Positions 20,400 through 29,925 of a stretch of 36,713 nucleotides of DNA are shown here, in pieces. The notes below the pieces were generated by a model, which had not been told where the DNA came from, did not search any database, and saw only the letters and a program-made list of their open reading frames with translations. The position numbers and the translations under genes were made by a program. The number at the start of each line of letters is the position of its first letter. The stretch's first letter is position 1. Origin of the DNA: Streptococcus cristatus (GTDB lineage: Bacteria; Bacillota; Bacilli; Lactobacillales; Streptococcaceae); contig NZ_RJPR01000005.1 in NCBI RefSeq assembly GCF_003943465.1, positions 76,050 through 112,762 of the forward strand, read 5' to 3'.

Positions 20400-22766
20400 T
20401 CATTGGCTATTACGATTGGTGTTTCCAGTTGTACCACCCAAGATAGCTCCCCAAGCTCTCTGATAATCCGCATCTGATGCGCCGATACCAAACCGATAGC
20501 TCGTCGTTGGAGCGCCATTCTTAGCCCAATAACTAGGAACGGTCGGACCGTTTAGATTGATGGAACGGCCATTGATTGTGACGGTTCCTGGTCTTTCTCC
20601 AGTAGACTTGAGAACATCAGACTTGATAACGCTCGAATCAAGATTGAACTTCTCTCCGATTCCCCAGGCATTTGGATCCGCCTCATAAATGGCATTGGCT
20701 AGATAAGCCATATAGGCCGCATTATTATTATAGCCTGTTAGGGCAGCCATAGAAGTATTGTCGTCATGACCAATCCAGCCTCCAAGGGTCATCCGAGGAG
20801 TAGAAAGCATGAGCCACATATCACCATTGCTGTTAGTTGTACCTGTCTTACCAATCCAATCTGCGCCGGCCAAGGTACCATTGACTTGACTAATCCTTGA
20901 TTTAAAGGTCGTAGTTGCACCAGAGTTGAGCACACCTCGCATCAAGCTTTGCATAATCGTTGCAGTAGCAGGCGAGTAAACCTGAACTGGTTTTGCCTTA
21001 TGCTCATAAACCACCTTGCCGTCAGGAGCCGTGATCTTATCAATCATATACTTTTCTTGATAAGAACCGTTATTAGCCAAGGTCTGGAAACCGTTGGTGT
21101 GCTGGGCAACCGAAACCTCGATCCCCCCACCCATTGGTAGACTTTCAATATCGTAGTTGTCAATATGGTAGCCCATTTTTTCCATATAGCCTCGGACATT
21201 GACACCCTTCTCACGAAGTGCACGATAGGTCCAATAAGCTGGAATATTCCAAGAAGTATTGAGGGCTTCCTGCAGGTCCATCATGCCTGTCCCGCGACTG
21301 TCCACGTGCATAATTGGCTCACCGCTAGAGAAGTTCGTTGGGTAATTGGAAAGGACACTCGCGCTTCCCATCAGCCCTTGGTCAATGGCAATCCCATAAG
21401 CTAAAATCGGCTTGATAGTCGAACCAGGAGATCTTTCCGTATCAAAAGCATGGTTGTTTTGATTAGAACTATAGTCTCTACCACCGACAAAACCAATAAT
21501 GGCTCCTGTTTTATTGTCCTGAAGGACATTTCCAACCTCGACCATTCCTGTCCCATCATCCAAGAGACCACCGTAGTTGGCAACAGCATTCTGCATCGCC
21601 TGATGAATGGAATGATTGATGGTTGTTGTGACCGTATAACCACCCTCGCTCAGCTCTTTTCGAGCCAACTCTTGATAGGCTTCAACCGTTGCATTATTTT
21701 TTAATTCTTGCTGGGATACATTGTCCCGCTGAATCAAATACTGGTACATGGCCGTCTGTGCTTCTGAAAAGGCTGTATGGTAGAGATAACTGTGCGAGCT
21801 CTTTTGAAGGCCCTCAGTCTGTTTAAAATCTTGCGTCAGATCATAGTCTTTGTACTGCTGATAGTCTGCCTCACTCAGTCGACCTGTACGGTACATATTA
21901 TATAAAACATTCCGAGCCCGCTCTAGACCTAAAGCCATATCATCTGGACTCTTCATGCTACCATCAGAGGCATAGGGTGAATAGACAATCGGGCTCTGAG
22001 GCAATCCTGCAATAAACGCAGACTGCGGAATGCTCAAATCCTTGGCTGATACACCAAAAATCCCTTGAGCTGCTTCTTCCACTCCAGCAATATTTTGTCC
22101 TTTATTATTCCGACCAAAAGGTGCCACATTCAAATAAGCAGTCAGAATGTCATCCTTAGACATATAGCGTTCCAAAGTCAAGGCATCAACAATCTCTACT
22201 GCCTTCCGCTTGAAAGTCGGAGCATCTCCCACGACCTGCTGCTTGATCAACTGCTGAGTTAAAGTCGAGCCACCGCTGGATGAACCAACTCCAACTACAG
22301 AACCCAAGGTTGCCCGCAGAACCGCCTTGGGCACAACACCATTGTGAGTTTCAAAGTTCTCATCTTCCGTAGCAATGATAGCATTTTTGACATTATCCGA
22401 AATCGCATCGCTGGCAACTGGGATACGCAACAAATCATTATCGATTTCAGAAATCAACTCTCCGTTAGCATAGGTCAGCTTAGAAATCCCAGAAATCTTA
22501 TTGACCTGACTTACCAGCTCCTCCTGCTTCGGCACGGAGACATCACTAAAAAGGCTGGCGGCATAGCCCAATCCGAGTCCAGCCCCCAATACTATTCCAA
22601 AAAAGATAAATACAAAAGCGACATTTAAGAGTAGTTTTACTGTCCGAAAAATAACGGAAACAATATCAAGTACCGACCATGTCTCTCCTTTTGGCTTAGA
22701 CGTCTTAGCAGGTGAGGGTCCCCCCTTACCAAACTGTTTTAACTTTTTTATAAATGGTTTCAACAT
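20400..22766 (-). CDS. pbp1b: Class A penicillin-binding protein 1b
   Basis: 788 residues, a two-function peptidoglycan synthase in the cell membrane. A short basic cytosolic tail is followed by one membrane segment (about 47-71). A glycosyltransferase (GT51) domain follows, with catalytic glutamate 134 in [12 protein letters not shown] and [12 protein letters not shown] near 165. The transpeptidase has its active serine at 449 (STIK), SWN at 505-507 and KTGT at 640-643. All catalytic motifs are present and the length is normal for streptococcal PBP1b. Transcribed divergently from tyrS. ATG start with AAGGAGA. The toxin array follows immediately downstream. Confidence 0.95.
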   Translation of the reverse strand: MLKPFIKKLKQFGKGGPSPAKTSKPKGETWSVLDIVSVIFRTVKLLLNVAFVFIFFGIVLGAGLGLGYAASLFSDVSVPKQEELVSQVNKISGISKLTYANGELISEIDNDLLRIPVASDAISDNVKNAIIATEDENFETHNGVVPKAVLRATLGSVVGVGSSSGGSTLTQQLIKQQVVGDAPTFKRKAVEIVDALTLERYMSKDDILTAYLNVAPFGRNNKGQNIAGVEEAAQGIFGVSAKDLSIPQSAFIAGLPQSPIVYSPYASDGSMKSPDDMALGLERARNVLYNMYRTGRLSEADYQQYKDYDLTQDFKQTEGLQKSSHSYLYHTAFSEAQTAMYQYLIQRDNVSQQELKNNATVEAYQELARKELSEGGYTVTTTINHSIHQAMQNAVANYGGLLDDGTGMVEVGNVLQDNKTGAIIGFVGGRDYSSNQNNHAFDTERSPGSTIKPILAYGIAIDQGLMGSASVLSNYPTNFSSGEPIMHVDSRGTGMMDLQEALNTSWNIPAYWTYRALREKGVNVRGYMEKMGYHIDNYDIESLPMGGGIEVSVAQHTNGFQTLANNGSYQEKYMIDKITAPDGKVVYEHKAKPVQVYSPATATIMQSLMRGVLNSGATTTFKSRISQVNGTLAGADWIGKTGTTNSNGDMWLMLSTPRMTLGGWIGHDDNTSMAALTGYNNNAAYMAYLANAIYEADPNAWGIGEKFNLDSSVIKSDVLKSTGERPGTVTINGRSINLNGPTVPSYWAKNGAPTTSYRFGIGASDADYQRAWGAILGGTTGNTNRNSQ

Positions 22767-22784
22767 AGATTCTCCTTATCGACT

Positions 22785-22814
22785 ATTATAGCAAACATCA
22801 GCAGATTATATCAA
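22785..22814 (-). promoter_or_regulatory. pbp1b promoter
   Basis: Minus strand: -35 TTGATA (22809-22814), 18-base spacer, -10 TATAAT (22785-22790), 18 bases before the ATG. Confidence 0.6.
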
Positions 22815-22863
22815 GAAAGAGCTAATTCTAGCGCATTTACAGGAATTATTTTCTGGCTACTCA

Positions 22864-22891
22864 TTGCTATTTGTCGGGTTTGTGATACAAT
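22864..22891 (+). promoter_or_regulatory. tyrS promoter
   Basis: -35 TTGCTA (22864-22869), 16-base spacer, -10 TACAAT (22886-22891) with an upstream TG. The leader is only about 65 bases, too short for a T-box riboswitch. Confidence 0.6.
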
Positions 22892-22962
22892 AGAGGGATA
22901 AAACAAAAAAATACTTGAGCAAGGGCAAAATCCTTTGCTATCTTAGAAAAGGAGAGACAACT

Positions 22963-24219
22963 ATGCACATTTTTGATGAGCTGCAAGAGCGTGGTTTGAT
23001 TTTTCAAACGACTGATGAAGAAGCTTTGCGTAAAGCCTTAGAAGAAGGGCAGGTCTCTTATTATACTGGCTATGATCCAACAGCAGACAGTCTGCACTTA
23101 GGTCACTTGGTAGCTATTTTGACCAGCCGCCGCTTACAGTTAGCTGGTCACAAACCTTACGCCCTCGTCGGTGGTGCAACAGGTTTGATTGGTGACCCAT
23201 CCTTTAAAGATGCGGAGCGTAGCCTGCAAACCAAGGAAACCGTTGATGGCTGGGTTCAGTCTATCCAAGGCCAACTGTCACGCTTTCTTGACTTTGAAAA
23301 TGGCGAAAACAAAGCTGTCATGGTCAACAACTACGACTGGTTTGGCAGCATCAGCTTCATTGACTTCCTCCGTGATGTTGGTAAATACTTCACTGTCAAC
23401 TACATGATGAGCAAAGAATCCGTGAAAAAACGGATTGAAACAGGGATTTCTTATACAGAGTTTGCTTACCAAATCATGCAAGGTTACGACTTCTTTGTCC
23501 TTAACAAAGAACATAACGTAACGCTGCAAATCGGTGGTTCTGACCAGTGGGGAAATATGACTGCCGGTACAGAATTGCTTCGTCGTAAAGCTGACAAGAC
23601 TGGCCACGTTATCACTGTTCCACTTATCACTGATGCAACTGGTAAGAAATTTGGTAAGTCAGAAGGCAACGCAGTCTGGCTCAATCCTGAAAAGACTTCT
23701 CCATACGAAATGTACCAATTCTGGATGAATGTCATGGATGCTGACGCTATTCGCTTCTTGAAGATCTTTACTTTCTTGTCACTCGATGAGATTGAAGACA
23801 TTCGCAAACAGTTTGAAGCAGCTCCACACGAACGCTTGGCTCAAAAAATCCTCGCTCGTGAAGTTGTAACTCTTGTCCATGGCGAAGAAGCCTACAAAGA
23901 AGCCCTTAACATTACCGAGCAACTCTTTGCTGGAAATATCAAAAACCTTTCTGTCAAAGAACTCAAACAAGGACTTCGTGGCGTGCCAAATTATCAGGTA
24001 CAAGCCGACGAAAACCTTAACATCGTGGAAATCCTCGTGTCATCTGGTGTGGTCAACTCAAAACGCCAAGCCCGAGAAGATGTACAAAATGGAGCCATCT
24101 ATGTCAATGGCGACCGCATCCAAGACCTGGACTATGTTTTGGGTGATGCAGACAAGTTAGAGAACGAACTCACCGTTATCCGCCGTGGTAAGAAGAAATA
24201 CTTCGTCCTTACATACTAA
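22963..24219 (+). CDS. tyrS: Tyrosyl-tRNA synthetase
   Basis: 418 residues; charges tRNA-Tyr with tyrosine in the cytosol. A class I synthetase: HLGH at residues 45-48 is the HIGH motif, KFGKS (in [15 protein letters not shown]) is the KMSKS motif, and the C-terminal S4-like RNA-binding domain contains [18 protein letters not shown]. The frame is open from 22915, but ATG 22963 has GGAGAG upstream and matches the family start MHIFDELxxRGL. Divergent from pbp1b and convergent with the P-type ATPase gene. Intact. Confidence 0.96.
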   Translation: MHIFDELQERGLIFQTTDEEALRKALEEGQVSYYTGYDPTADSLHLGHLVAILTSRRLQLAGHKPYALVGGATGLIGDPSFKDAERSLQTKETVDGWVQSIQGQLSRFLDFENGENKAVMVNNYDWFGSISFIDFLRDVGKYFTVNYMMSKESVKKRIETGISYTEFAYQIMQGYDFFVLNKEHNVTLQIGGSDQWGNMTAGTELLRRKADKTGHVITVPLITDATGKKFGKSEGNAVWLNPEKTSPYEMYQFWMNVMDADAIRFLKIFTFLSLDEIEDIRKQFEAAPHERLAQKILAREVVTLVHGEEAYKEALNITEQLFAGNIKNLSVKELKQGLRGVPNYQVQADENLNIVEILVSSGVVNSKRQAREDVQNGAIYVNGDRIQDLDYVLGDADKLENELTVIRRGKKKYFVLTY

Positions 24220-24245
24220 AACATTCAAAACTTATCCACACAAAC

Positions 24246-24280
24246 AAAAGGAGTTACTCTTCCCTGAGATAACTCCTTTT
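24246..24280. terminator. Bidirectional terminator between tyrS and the P-type ATPase gene
   Basis: 11-bp perfect stem (24246-24256 with 24270-24280) with A/T runs at both ends, shared by two convergent genes. Confidence 0.85.
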
Positions 24281-24292
24281 GCTTATGGTTGA

Positions 24293-26371
24293 TTAAAATC
24301 TTCTTACATATCTATTCTTAACAGAAAGACTACGAAGTACAATTCGCAAAGTTGTGAGGTTATGTAAGATAGAAAGATTGGAAGGACTAAGCCAGTTAAA
24401 TAAACCAAAGCCAATCAAACTACTGTTTACGACGATAGTTTCTTGGATATTCTTCTGAATCAGTTTTTGCAAAGACGATGAAAGAGAGTCTAATTCTTCA
24501 AAAAAATCCAAGCGATTATCTAATAATAATATATCGCTCATTTGCTTAGAAATATCTGCACTTTCATTCATCACAACACCAATATCCGCAAGGGTTAGAG
24601 CTGCCGAGTCATTCAGGCCGTCTCCGACCATTAAGACAGCATGACCAGATTGCTGTAACTCCTGCACCAATTCAAATTTTCCATCAGGTTTCAAATCTGT
24701 ATAAACTTGATCAAACGGCAAATCTTTTACAAGTTCTTCCGTTCTAACCAAGGTATCACCTGTTGCTAAAATCAGTTTCTTTCCTTGAGCTTTGAGCTTT
24801 TCTAAGGCAACTTTTGCTTCTTTTCTCAAAGGAGTATGGATACAGAACATCCCAATAAGATCATTGCGATAGCCCAAGAACAGTAGATTGTAGTGATTCT
24901 TATATTCTTCGATCAGGGCATTTTGTTCAGGACTAATATTGATTTGCTCGTCTTGCATCAGGACAAAATTTCCGATGACAACCGATTCACCATCAATATG
25001 GGACTTAATTCCCTTGCTTGCAATATATTGGAGTTTCCCATGCATTTCCTCATGTTCAATTCCCTCTATCTCAGCTTGCTTGACAATGGCATTAGCGATA
25101 GGATGATAGATGTGCTCCTCAAGACAGGCACTGATTCTGAGAATATCTTCCTCACTATAGTCTCCAAAAGGTAACACCTTTTCAACTATAGGATAGCTAG
25201 TTGTGATTGTCCCCGTCTTATCAAATAAGAAGGTATCGACTTCCAGATATTTCTCCAGAACATCCCCATCCTTAATCACCATTTCACGATTCAAACCCTC
25301 CTTGATAGCCGTTAAATAAGCTACAGGAGTAGAGATTTTCAAAGCGCAGGAGAAATCGACCAATAAGAAAGAAATAGCCTTAGAAAAAGAACCTGTTAAT
25401 AGGTAAGTCAGACCAGCACCCAAGAAATTATATTTGACGACCTTATCCGCCATCTTGATGAAATAGCGTTGTTTCGTTTTCTTGTTTTCTTCAGATTTCT
25501 TCATCAACTCAATTAGCTGTAAAATACGGCTGTTCATCTGATTATCGGTTACACGAATGCGTAACTCTCCAGTTTCTAATACTGTATTTGCACAAACCAA
25601 ATCAGACTCTCTTTTTTCAACTGGAAAACTCTCTCCTGTCAAGGAGCTTTCGTTGACCATACCTAAACCTGAAACTACTTGTCCATCAAACAGAATTTCA
25701 TTTCCTTGAGATAGGACCAAGACATCTCCTATTTGAACATCGGAACTCTTGATACTAACAACCGTATCCCCCTGTACTAGAAATACATCGCTCTCTTTTG
25801 CAAGAAGGCTTTGTTCTAAATCTGTTGCAGTTTTTTTCAAGGACCACTGATCTAAATGATTCCCCAAATCAAGCATAAACATGATATTGCTAGCCGTCTT
25901 AGATTGGTTCATAAACAAGGACAATAAAATCGCCGAACAGTCCAGGACCTCCATCGTTAGTTCCTTGCGCGCTAGTGTTTGATAAGCTTCTCTAATATAG
26001 CCAAAAGCCTGATAACAAGTCCATATATAGCGAATAGGATACGGCACAAAACTACGAAAAAGTATACGCTTAATCGCTGCACCTGAAACAATAGAATAAG
26101 CACTCTCTTCTCTACGAATGGGAAGAGTCATCAACTCAGAAACTTTCCCTTTATCAATTCTTTTTAAAAAGGCTTCTGCATTGTCTAATACAGAGAAGCC
26201 TTCTTTTATACGTAGAGTAAAGTGCTGTTGATCCATGTAAAACTGGATGGACTCAATCCCCTTTTCATCTCTCGCCAAGGAACGAAGATAGTCTTGAATA
26301 TCCAAGGTGAGTGAAAAAGAAGATGATAGTCGGATATGTTGGTATCCTCTATGTAGCACTTTAAAAGACAT
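24293..26371 (-). CDS. Heavy-metal P1B-type ATPase with atypical membrane motif
   Basis: 692 residues. An N-terminal domain of about 80 residues has no CxxC, then membrane segments. The actuator domain has TGES (LTGESFPVEK), the phosphorylation site is DKTGTIT, the P1B HP motif is in EEHIYHPIANAIV, and the hinge is GDGLND. The membrane motif that is normally CPCALGLATP reads FSCALKISTP, so the proline-flanked cysteine pair is lost. This should change metal choice, and I would not call it copper or cadmium. It lies 2 bases from a small partner gene, in one operon. Substrate unknown: iron, manganese, zinc and heme export are all possible. Confidence 0.85.
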   Translation of the reverse strand: MSFKVLHRGYQHIRLSSSFSLTLDIQDYLRSLARDEKGIESIQFYMDQQHFTLRIKEGFSVLDNAEAFLKRIDKGKVSELMTLPIRREESAYSIVSGAAIKRILFRSFVPYPIRYIWTCYQAFGYIREAYQTLARKELTMEVLDCSAILLSLFMNQSKTASNIMFMLDLGNHLDQWSLKKTATDLEQSLLAKESDVFLVQGDTVVSIKSSDVQIGDVLVLSQGNEILFDGQVVSGLGMVNESSLTGESFPVEKRESDLVCANTVLETGELRIRVTDNQMNSRILQLIELMKKSEENKKTKQRYFIKMADKVVKYNFLGAGLTYLLTGSFSKAISFLLVDFSCALKISTPVAYLTAIKEGLNREMVIKDGDVLEKYLEVDTFLFDKTGTITTSYPIVEKVLPFGDYSEEDILRISACLEEHIYHPIANAIVKQAEIEGIEHEEMHGKLQYIASKGIKSHIDGESVVIGNFVLMQDEQINISPEQNALIEEYKNHYNLLFLGYRNDLIGMFCIHTPLRKEAKVALEKLKAQGKKLILATGDTLVRTEELVKDLPFDQVYTDLKPDGKFELVQELQQSGHAVLMVGDGLNDSAALTLADIGVVMNESADISKQMSDILLLDNRLDFFEELDSLSSSLQKLIQKNIQETIVVNSSLIGFGLFNWLSPSNLSILHNLTTLRIVLRSLSVKNRYVRRF

Positions 26372-26372
26372 A

Positions 26373-26651
26373 TTATTCCCCTATAAGGCTATCTAATTGC
26401 TCTTCTTTTTTCTCTTGCTCGTACAAATATTTGGCATCTTGCAAGACATCGTCTCCATGTTGTTTCACAACAGAAACAGATGCATCTAGCCCGTCTTTCA
26501 ACTTGTAAGCCTTAGCCAAAGCTTTAGAATAACCTTTTTTAGCTTCCTTACTTGCTAAGATTTTCAAGCCAAGGGTACCAAATGCGACACCACCCAAAAA
26601 TAGTGAAGATTTTTTCGCAACTTTTGCAACGGTTAATACTTCTTTTAACAT
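26373..26651 (-). CDS. Small membrane-associated protein, DUF6110-like, upstream of the metal ATPase
   Basis: 92 residues: one hydrophobic segment (about 16-30, SLFLGGVAFGTLGLKIL), then a charged helix ending EQEKKEEQLDSLIGE. ATG start with AAGGAGG. It overlaps or abuts the ATPase gene and shares its promoter (26673-26701). Small proteins of this type are often found next to this class of P-type ATPase; I think it is the DUF6110 family. A role as a partner or regulator of the pump is inferred from position only. Confidence 0.65.
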   Translation of the reverse strand: MLKEVLTVAKVAKKSSLFLGGVAFGTLGLKILASKEAKKGYSKALAKAYKLKDGLDASVSVVKQHGDDVLQDAKYLYEQEKKEEQLDSLIGE

Positions 26652-26672
26652 ACTTATTTCCTCCTTATCATT

Positions 26673-26701
26673 ATTATATAGAAATTTAGATATAAAAGCA
26701 A
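26673..26701 (-). promoter_or_regulatory. Promoter of the DUF6110-like gene and metal ATPase operon
   Basis: Minus strand: -35 TTGCTT (26696-26701), 17-base spacer, -10 TATAAT (26673-26678). No metal-repressor box was recognised. Confidence 0.65.
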
Positions 26702-26767
26702 TTTCATTTTATAAATTGGAGAATTAGTTTTATTTCTACTGAATCTCCCATCTACTTACTCCTAAAG

Positions 26768-26796
26768 TTGCTTTCACTTGTCTCTTTTGATACACT
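26768..26796 (+). promoter_or_regulatory. rlmA promoter, placing the start point at the ATG
   Basis: -35 TTGCTT (26768-26773), 17-base spacer, -10 TACACT (26791-26796) with TGA before it. The ATG is at 26803, 7 bases after the -10, and no Shine-Dalgarno is present, which suggests a leaderless message. Confidence 0.55.
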
Positions 26797-26802
26797 TAAA
26801 CT

Positions 26803-27651
26803 ATGAATACAAACCTCAAACCCAAACTCCAGCGTTTTGCCACAGCGACCGCTTTTGCCTGTCCCATCTGCAAGGAAGAGCTGCAGCTGATGGATAGCAG
26901 CCTTAAATGCCAACATCGGCATTCTTATGACTTGGCTAAGTTTGGCTATGTAAATCTAGCACCTCAAATCAAGCAGCCCAAAGACTACGATAAGGCCAGT
27001 TTTCAAAATCGGCAGTTGATCTTAGAAGCAGGATTCTACCAAGCTATCTTAGAGGCTGTCTCAAACTTGCTTGCAAGCTCAGAATCTGCTAAAACAGTCT
27101 TAGATATTGGATGCGGTGAGGGCTTCTACTCTCGTAAACTCCAAGAAACCCATCCCCAAAAAACCTTCTATGCTTTCGATATTTCAAAAGATTCCATTCA
27201 GTTGGCGGCCAAGAGCGACAGCTCTTTCGCAGTCAATTGGTTCGTCGGTGATTTGGCCAAGCTACCGCTACAAGATGCCAGCATGGACATCATTTTAGAC
27301 ATCTTTTCTCCAGCCAATTATCAGGAATTTCGGCGAGTCATTTCTGACAATGCCCTCCTCATCAAGGTCATCCCCACCGAGCGCCATCTTCAAGAAATTC
27401 GCCAAAAAGCCGCTAGACAGCTCAGCAACAAGGATTACTCTAACCAAGAAGTCATCCAGCATTTCCGAGAGCACTTCGATATAATCTCTGAAATCAATGT
27501 TGAGTCTAGCCACTCCTTGACTGCCGAAAGTAGAGCCGCTCTTTTAGCGATGACACCACTCCTCTTTCACGTTGAGCAAGACCAGATCGACTGGACTGAC
27601 CTCACCCAAGTAACTATTGCCGCTACCATTCTTATCGGAAAAGCAAAATAA
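26803..27651 (+). CDS. rlmA: 23S rRNA (guanine-N1)-methyltransferase RlmA(II)
   Basis: 282 residues. The N-terminal zinc module has cysteines 20, 23 and 36 and histidine 40 (CPIC...CQHRH). A Rossmann methyltransferase domain follows, with SAM motif VLDIGCGEGFYSRKL near residue 100 and FSPANYQEFRRV after it. Gram-positive RlmA(II) (TlrB type) methylates G748 in hairpin 35 of 23S rRNA, which affects macrolide and ketolide binding. Convergent with msmK across a shared terminator. It has no visible ribosome binding site. Confidence 0.88.
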   Translation: MNTNLKPKLQRFATATAFACPICKEELQLMDSSLKCQHRHSYDLAKFGYVNLAPQIKQPKDYDKASFQNRQLILEAGFYQAILEAVSNLLASSESAKTVLDIGCGEGFYSRKLQETHPQKTFYAFDISKDSIQLAAKSDSSFAVNWFVGDLAKLPLQDASMDIILDIFSPANYQEFRRVISDNALLIKVIPTERHLQEIRQKAARQLSNKDYSNQEVIQHFREHFDIISEINVESSHSLTAESRAALLAMTPLLFHVEQDQIDWTDLTQVTIAATILIGKAK

Positions 27652-27653
27652 AG

Positions 27654-27706
27654 AAAAGATAGTCCGCAGACCAAATGCATTCCGTTTGGCTTGCTGACTA
27701 TCTTTT
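27654..27706. terminator. Bidirectional terminator between rlmA and msmK
   Basis: Outer 11-bp stem 27654-27664 with 27696-27706 and an inner CCAAA/TTTGG stem. T-run on plus, and a shorter T stretch on minus. Confidence 0.8.
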
Positions 27707-27720
27707 TTATAACTCATATT

Positions 27721-28851
27721 TTAATAAACTGTTTTCTCTGTTTCGAAATCAAAGAAATGCGCCTTGTTCAAGTCGAAACCAAGGTCAATTCCAGCACCTG
27801 TTTCTGAATAGTCACGAGCATCTACACGCGCGATAAACTCACTGTCGCCAACTTGACAGTAAAGGTGAGACTCAGAACCCAAAAGCTCAGAAACAGAAAT
27901 GGTCGCATGAACCACAGAGTCTGGGAAGGTCTCTAAGAAGGCAGGCTCTGTATTAATGTCTTCTGGACGAATACCAAAGATCAACTTCTTGCCGTCATAA
28001 CCCTTCTCACGCAGAACCTTCAGTGTTCCTTCTGGCACGGTCAAACGCAAGCCAGAAGCAACGATTTCATTCCCCTCAAGCGTCACAGTGATAAAGTTCA
28101 TGGCTGGGCTGCCAATGAAGCCCGCCACAAACTTGTTGACTGGATTTCTGTAAACTTCCTGTGGACTACCGATTTGTTCTACTCGACCAATGGTCCCAGT
28201 TCCAGCAGGATTCTTGGTTGCTGACATGATAACAATGCGGTCTGCAAGCGTCATCGCTTCTGTTTGGTCGTGGGTAACATAAATGGTTGTTGCTCCGATA
28301 CGGCGATGGATTTTGGCAATCTCAGCACGCATGGACACCCGCAACTTCGCATCCAAGTTTGACAAAGGCTCGTCCATTAGGAAAACCTTTGCATCACGCA
28401 CGATAGCGCGACCCATGGCAACACGCTGACGTTGACCACCTGACAAGTCCGCTGGCTTGCGATCCAATAATTCTTTCAAACCAAGGATTTCAGCTGCTTC
28501 TTGCACCCGTTTGTCGATATCTTCCTTGCTGTACTTGCGCAATTTCAATCCGAACGCCATGTTGTCATAAACTGTCATGTGTGGATAGAGGGCATAGTTC
28601 TGGAAGACCATGGCGATATCGCGGTCTTTCGGCGCCACGTCATTGACCACTTTACCATCAATCGACGCTGTTCCTTCTGTGATATCCTCAAGACCCGCAA
28701 TCATACGTAGCGTTGTGGATTTCCCACATCCTGACGGACCAACGAAAACGATAAATTCCTTGTCCTTAATGTCCAAATTAAAGTCTTCAACAGAATAGTG
28801 CTCACTATTTGGATACTTCTTATAAATATTTTTCAGATTTAACTCAACCAT
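27721..28851 (-). CDS. msmK: Multiple-sugar ABC transporter ATP-binding protein MsmK
   Basis: 376 residues, the usual length. Walker A GPSGCGKST near 38-46, Q-loop VFQNYALYPHMTVYDN, signature LSGGQRQRVAMGRA, Walker B VFLMDEPLSNLDAKLR, H-loop YVTHDQTEAMTLADR. A C-terminal OB-like regulatory domain follows (from about 240, KFVAGFIGSPAMNF). MsmK is the shared ATPase that energises several carbohydrate ABC importers (raffinose, maltodextrin and others) in streptococci. It stands alone without permease genes, as expected for a shared subunit. The promoter at 28926-28954 is flanked by two cre-like sites, implying CcpA control. Confidence 0.93.
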   Translation of the reverse strand: MVELNLKNIYKKYPNSEHYSVEDFNLDIKDKEFIVFVGPSGCGKSTTLRMIAGLEDITEGTASIDGKVVNDVAPKDRDIAMVFQNYALYPHMTVYDNMAFGLKLRKYSKEDIDKRVQEAAEILGLKELLDRKPADLSGGQRQRVAMGRAIVRDAKVFLMDEPLSNLDAKLRVSMRAEIAKIHRRIGATTIYVTHDQTEAMTLADRIVIMSATKNPAGTGTIGRVEQIGSPQEVYRNPVNKFVAGFIGSPAMNFITVTLEGNEIVASGLRLTVPEGTLKVLREKGYDGKKLIFGIRPEDINTEPAFLETFPDSVVHATISVSELLGSESHLYCQVGDSEFIARVDARDYSETGAGIDLGFDLNKAHFFDFETEKTVY

Positions 28852-28904
28852 AAGTTCCCCTTTACTTTATGTGAAAATAGTTGCCTTTGAAATCCCTAAA
28901 AATT

Positions 28905-28918
28905 TCAAAGCGCTTTCA
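28905..28918. promoter_or_regulatory. cre-like site (CcpA) at the msmK start point
   Basis: TCAAAGCGCTTTCA, close to the catabolite-responsive consensus. It lies just downstream of the -10, where CcpA would block transcription. Confidence 0.65.
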
Positions 28919-28925
28919 TAAAAAT

Positions 28926-28954
28926 ATTATATCCTTTTTTAATTATTATTTCAA
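28926..28954 (-). promoter_or_regulatory. msmK promoter
   Basis: Minus strand: -35 TTGAAA (28949-28954), 17-base spacer, -10 TATAAT (28926-28931). Confidence 0.7.
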
Positions 28955-28961
28955 GCATTTA

Positions 28962-28975
28962 TTCAAACGTTTGCA
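28962..28975. promoter_or_regulatory. Second cre-like site upstream of the msmK -35
   Basis: TTCAAACGTTTGCA fits the cre consensus with one mismatch. It sits 7 bases upstream of the -35. Confidence 0.5.
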
Positions 28976-29021
28976 CAATTTTTTATCATATTTCAACTAA
29001 CTACTCTTTTAAAACAAAAAT

Positions 29022-29042
29022 AGGATAGAAAATTTCTATCCT
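29022..29042 (-). terminator. Terminator after the lipoprotein gene
   Basis: 10-bp stem (29022-29031 with 29033-29042) then ATTTTTGTTTT on the minus strand, right after the stop at 29049. Confidence 0.8.
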
Positions 29043-29048
29043 ACACGA

Positions 29049-29612
29049 CTAGTTAGTAACACGATAATAAAATTGACCTTGTTCATCAAAGCTATTCATC
29101 CCAACTCCCGTCCACAGACGATCTTGGCTGGCATCTGAGCTATCTTGGAAATTTTCTTTATTCGCAAGCTTGACACCTTTTGGAATGAATTCTAGCAAGA
29201 AACCTCCGGTCTCACCACCGTACACACCGCCAGAAGCCGTTCCATAATCCGTTAACGATGCTCCATACAGCTCATAGCTATCAGAAACTAACCCTTTATC
29301 ATTGAACACCAGCTGGTGACCAGCAGCATTCTGCCAGGTTCCTTTCACACTGGAGTAGTCTCCATTGGCCAAGGCCGAAATATCCATTGATTTTTTCTCC
29401 TCTTGCGTCTTTTCTGAACTAGCTTCTGCTGAGCTTTGACTGCTTGCAGCAGAAGAAGACGATTCTGCAACACTCTGGCTAGAAGCTACTTGAGAAGATT
29501 CCTGAGTAGTACTCGAACTTGTCTGAGTAGAATTAACTGCCTTACTAGAGCAGGCTGCCAAAGTCGATAGAGCTAAGCAACATAACAAAGGATAGACTAT
29601 TTTCTGCTTCAT
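29049..29612 (-). CDS. Serine-rich lipoprotein, DUF6287-like
   Basis: 187 residues. A lipoprotein signal peptide with lipobox LAAC gives a lipidated cysteine at 21. A linker of about 50 residues is very rich in Ser/Ala/Glu/Gln (SSSTTQESSQVASSQS). A C-terminal domain from about residue 75 contains MDISALANGDYSSVKGTW, GGVYGGETGGFLLEFIPKGV and RLWTGVGM. Streptococci have many such small surface lipoproteins; I think the end domain is DUF6287. The function is unknown. It has its own promoter and terminator, so it is a single-gene unit. Confidence 0.75.
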   Translation of the reverse strand: MKQKIVYPLLCCLALSTLAACSSKAVNSTQTSSSTTQESSQVASSQSVAESSSSAASSQSSAEASSEKTQEEKKSMDISALANGDYSSVKGTWQNAAGHQLVFNDKGLVSDSYELYGASLTDYGTASGGVYGGETGGFLLEFIPKGVKLANKENFQDSSDASQDRLWTGVGMNSFDEQGQFYYRVTN

Positions 29613-29645
29613 GGCTTTCTCCTTATCTATTAAATGATTACTAAT

Positions 29646-29674
29646 ATTATAGACTTTTTCAGCCTATTTTACAA
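29646..29674 (-). promoter_or_regulatory. Promoter of the lipoprotein gene
   Basis: Minus strand: -35 TTGTAA (29669-29674), 17-base spacer, -10 TATAAT (29646-29651). The -35 lies just beyond the copZ stop. Confidence 0.65.
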
Positions 29675-29680
29675 GTTGAC

Positions 29681-29896
29681 TCAGTTATCCTGCACCCCTA
29701 AGACTTTATAGATGGTTTTACTCAAAGCTGCCTGATAATCCTCTGCACTCAAGGATCTATCCGCAATAACTTCTGCCGTCTGCTTGTCCAGATCTACTGT
29801 CACATCTAACACTCCCTCCATAGATAGGAAGTGTTGGGTGACGTGTTTGACACAGTTTTGACAAGATAAATTTTCTAATTGAACTGTTTGTTTCAT
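29681..29896 (-). CDS. copZ: Copper chaperone CopZ
   Basis: 71 residues, a single HMA fold. The copper-binding motif has cysteines 12 and 15 (LSCQNCVKHV), followed by the usual beta-alpha-beta-beta pattern (VLDVTVDLDKQTAEV). It carries Cu(I) in the cytosol to the CopA pump and the CopY repressor. Last gene of copY-copA-copZ, 29 bases after copA. No terminator is obvious before the next promoter. Confidence 0.9.
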   Translation of the reverse strand: MKQTVQLENLSCQNCVKHVTQHFLSMEGVLDVTVDLDKQTAEVIADRSLSAEDYQAALSKTIYKVLGVQDN

Positions 29897-29925
29897 AGGT
29901 TTATTCCTCCGTATATTCCTTCATT

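Noticed and set aside
22800..22962. T-box riboswitch upstream of tyrS
   Set aside because: The leader is only about 65 bases from the predicted start point and has no T-box sequence or specifier stem-loop.
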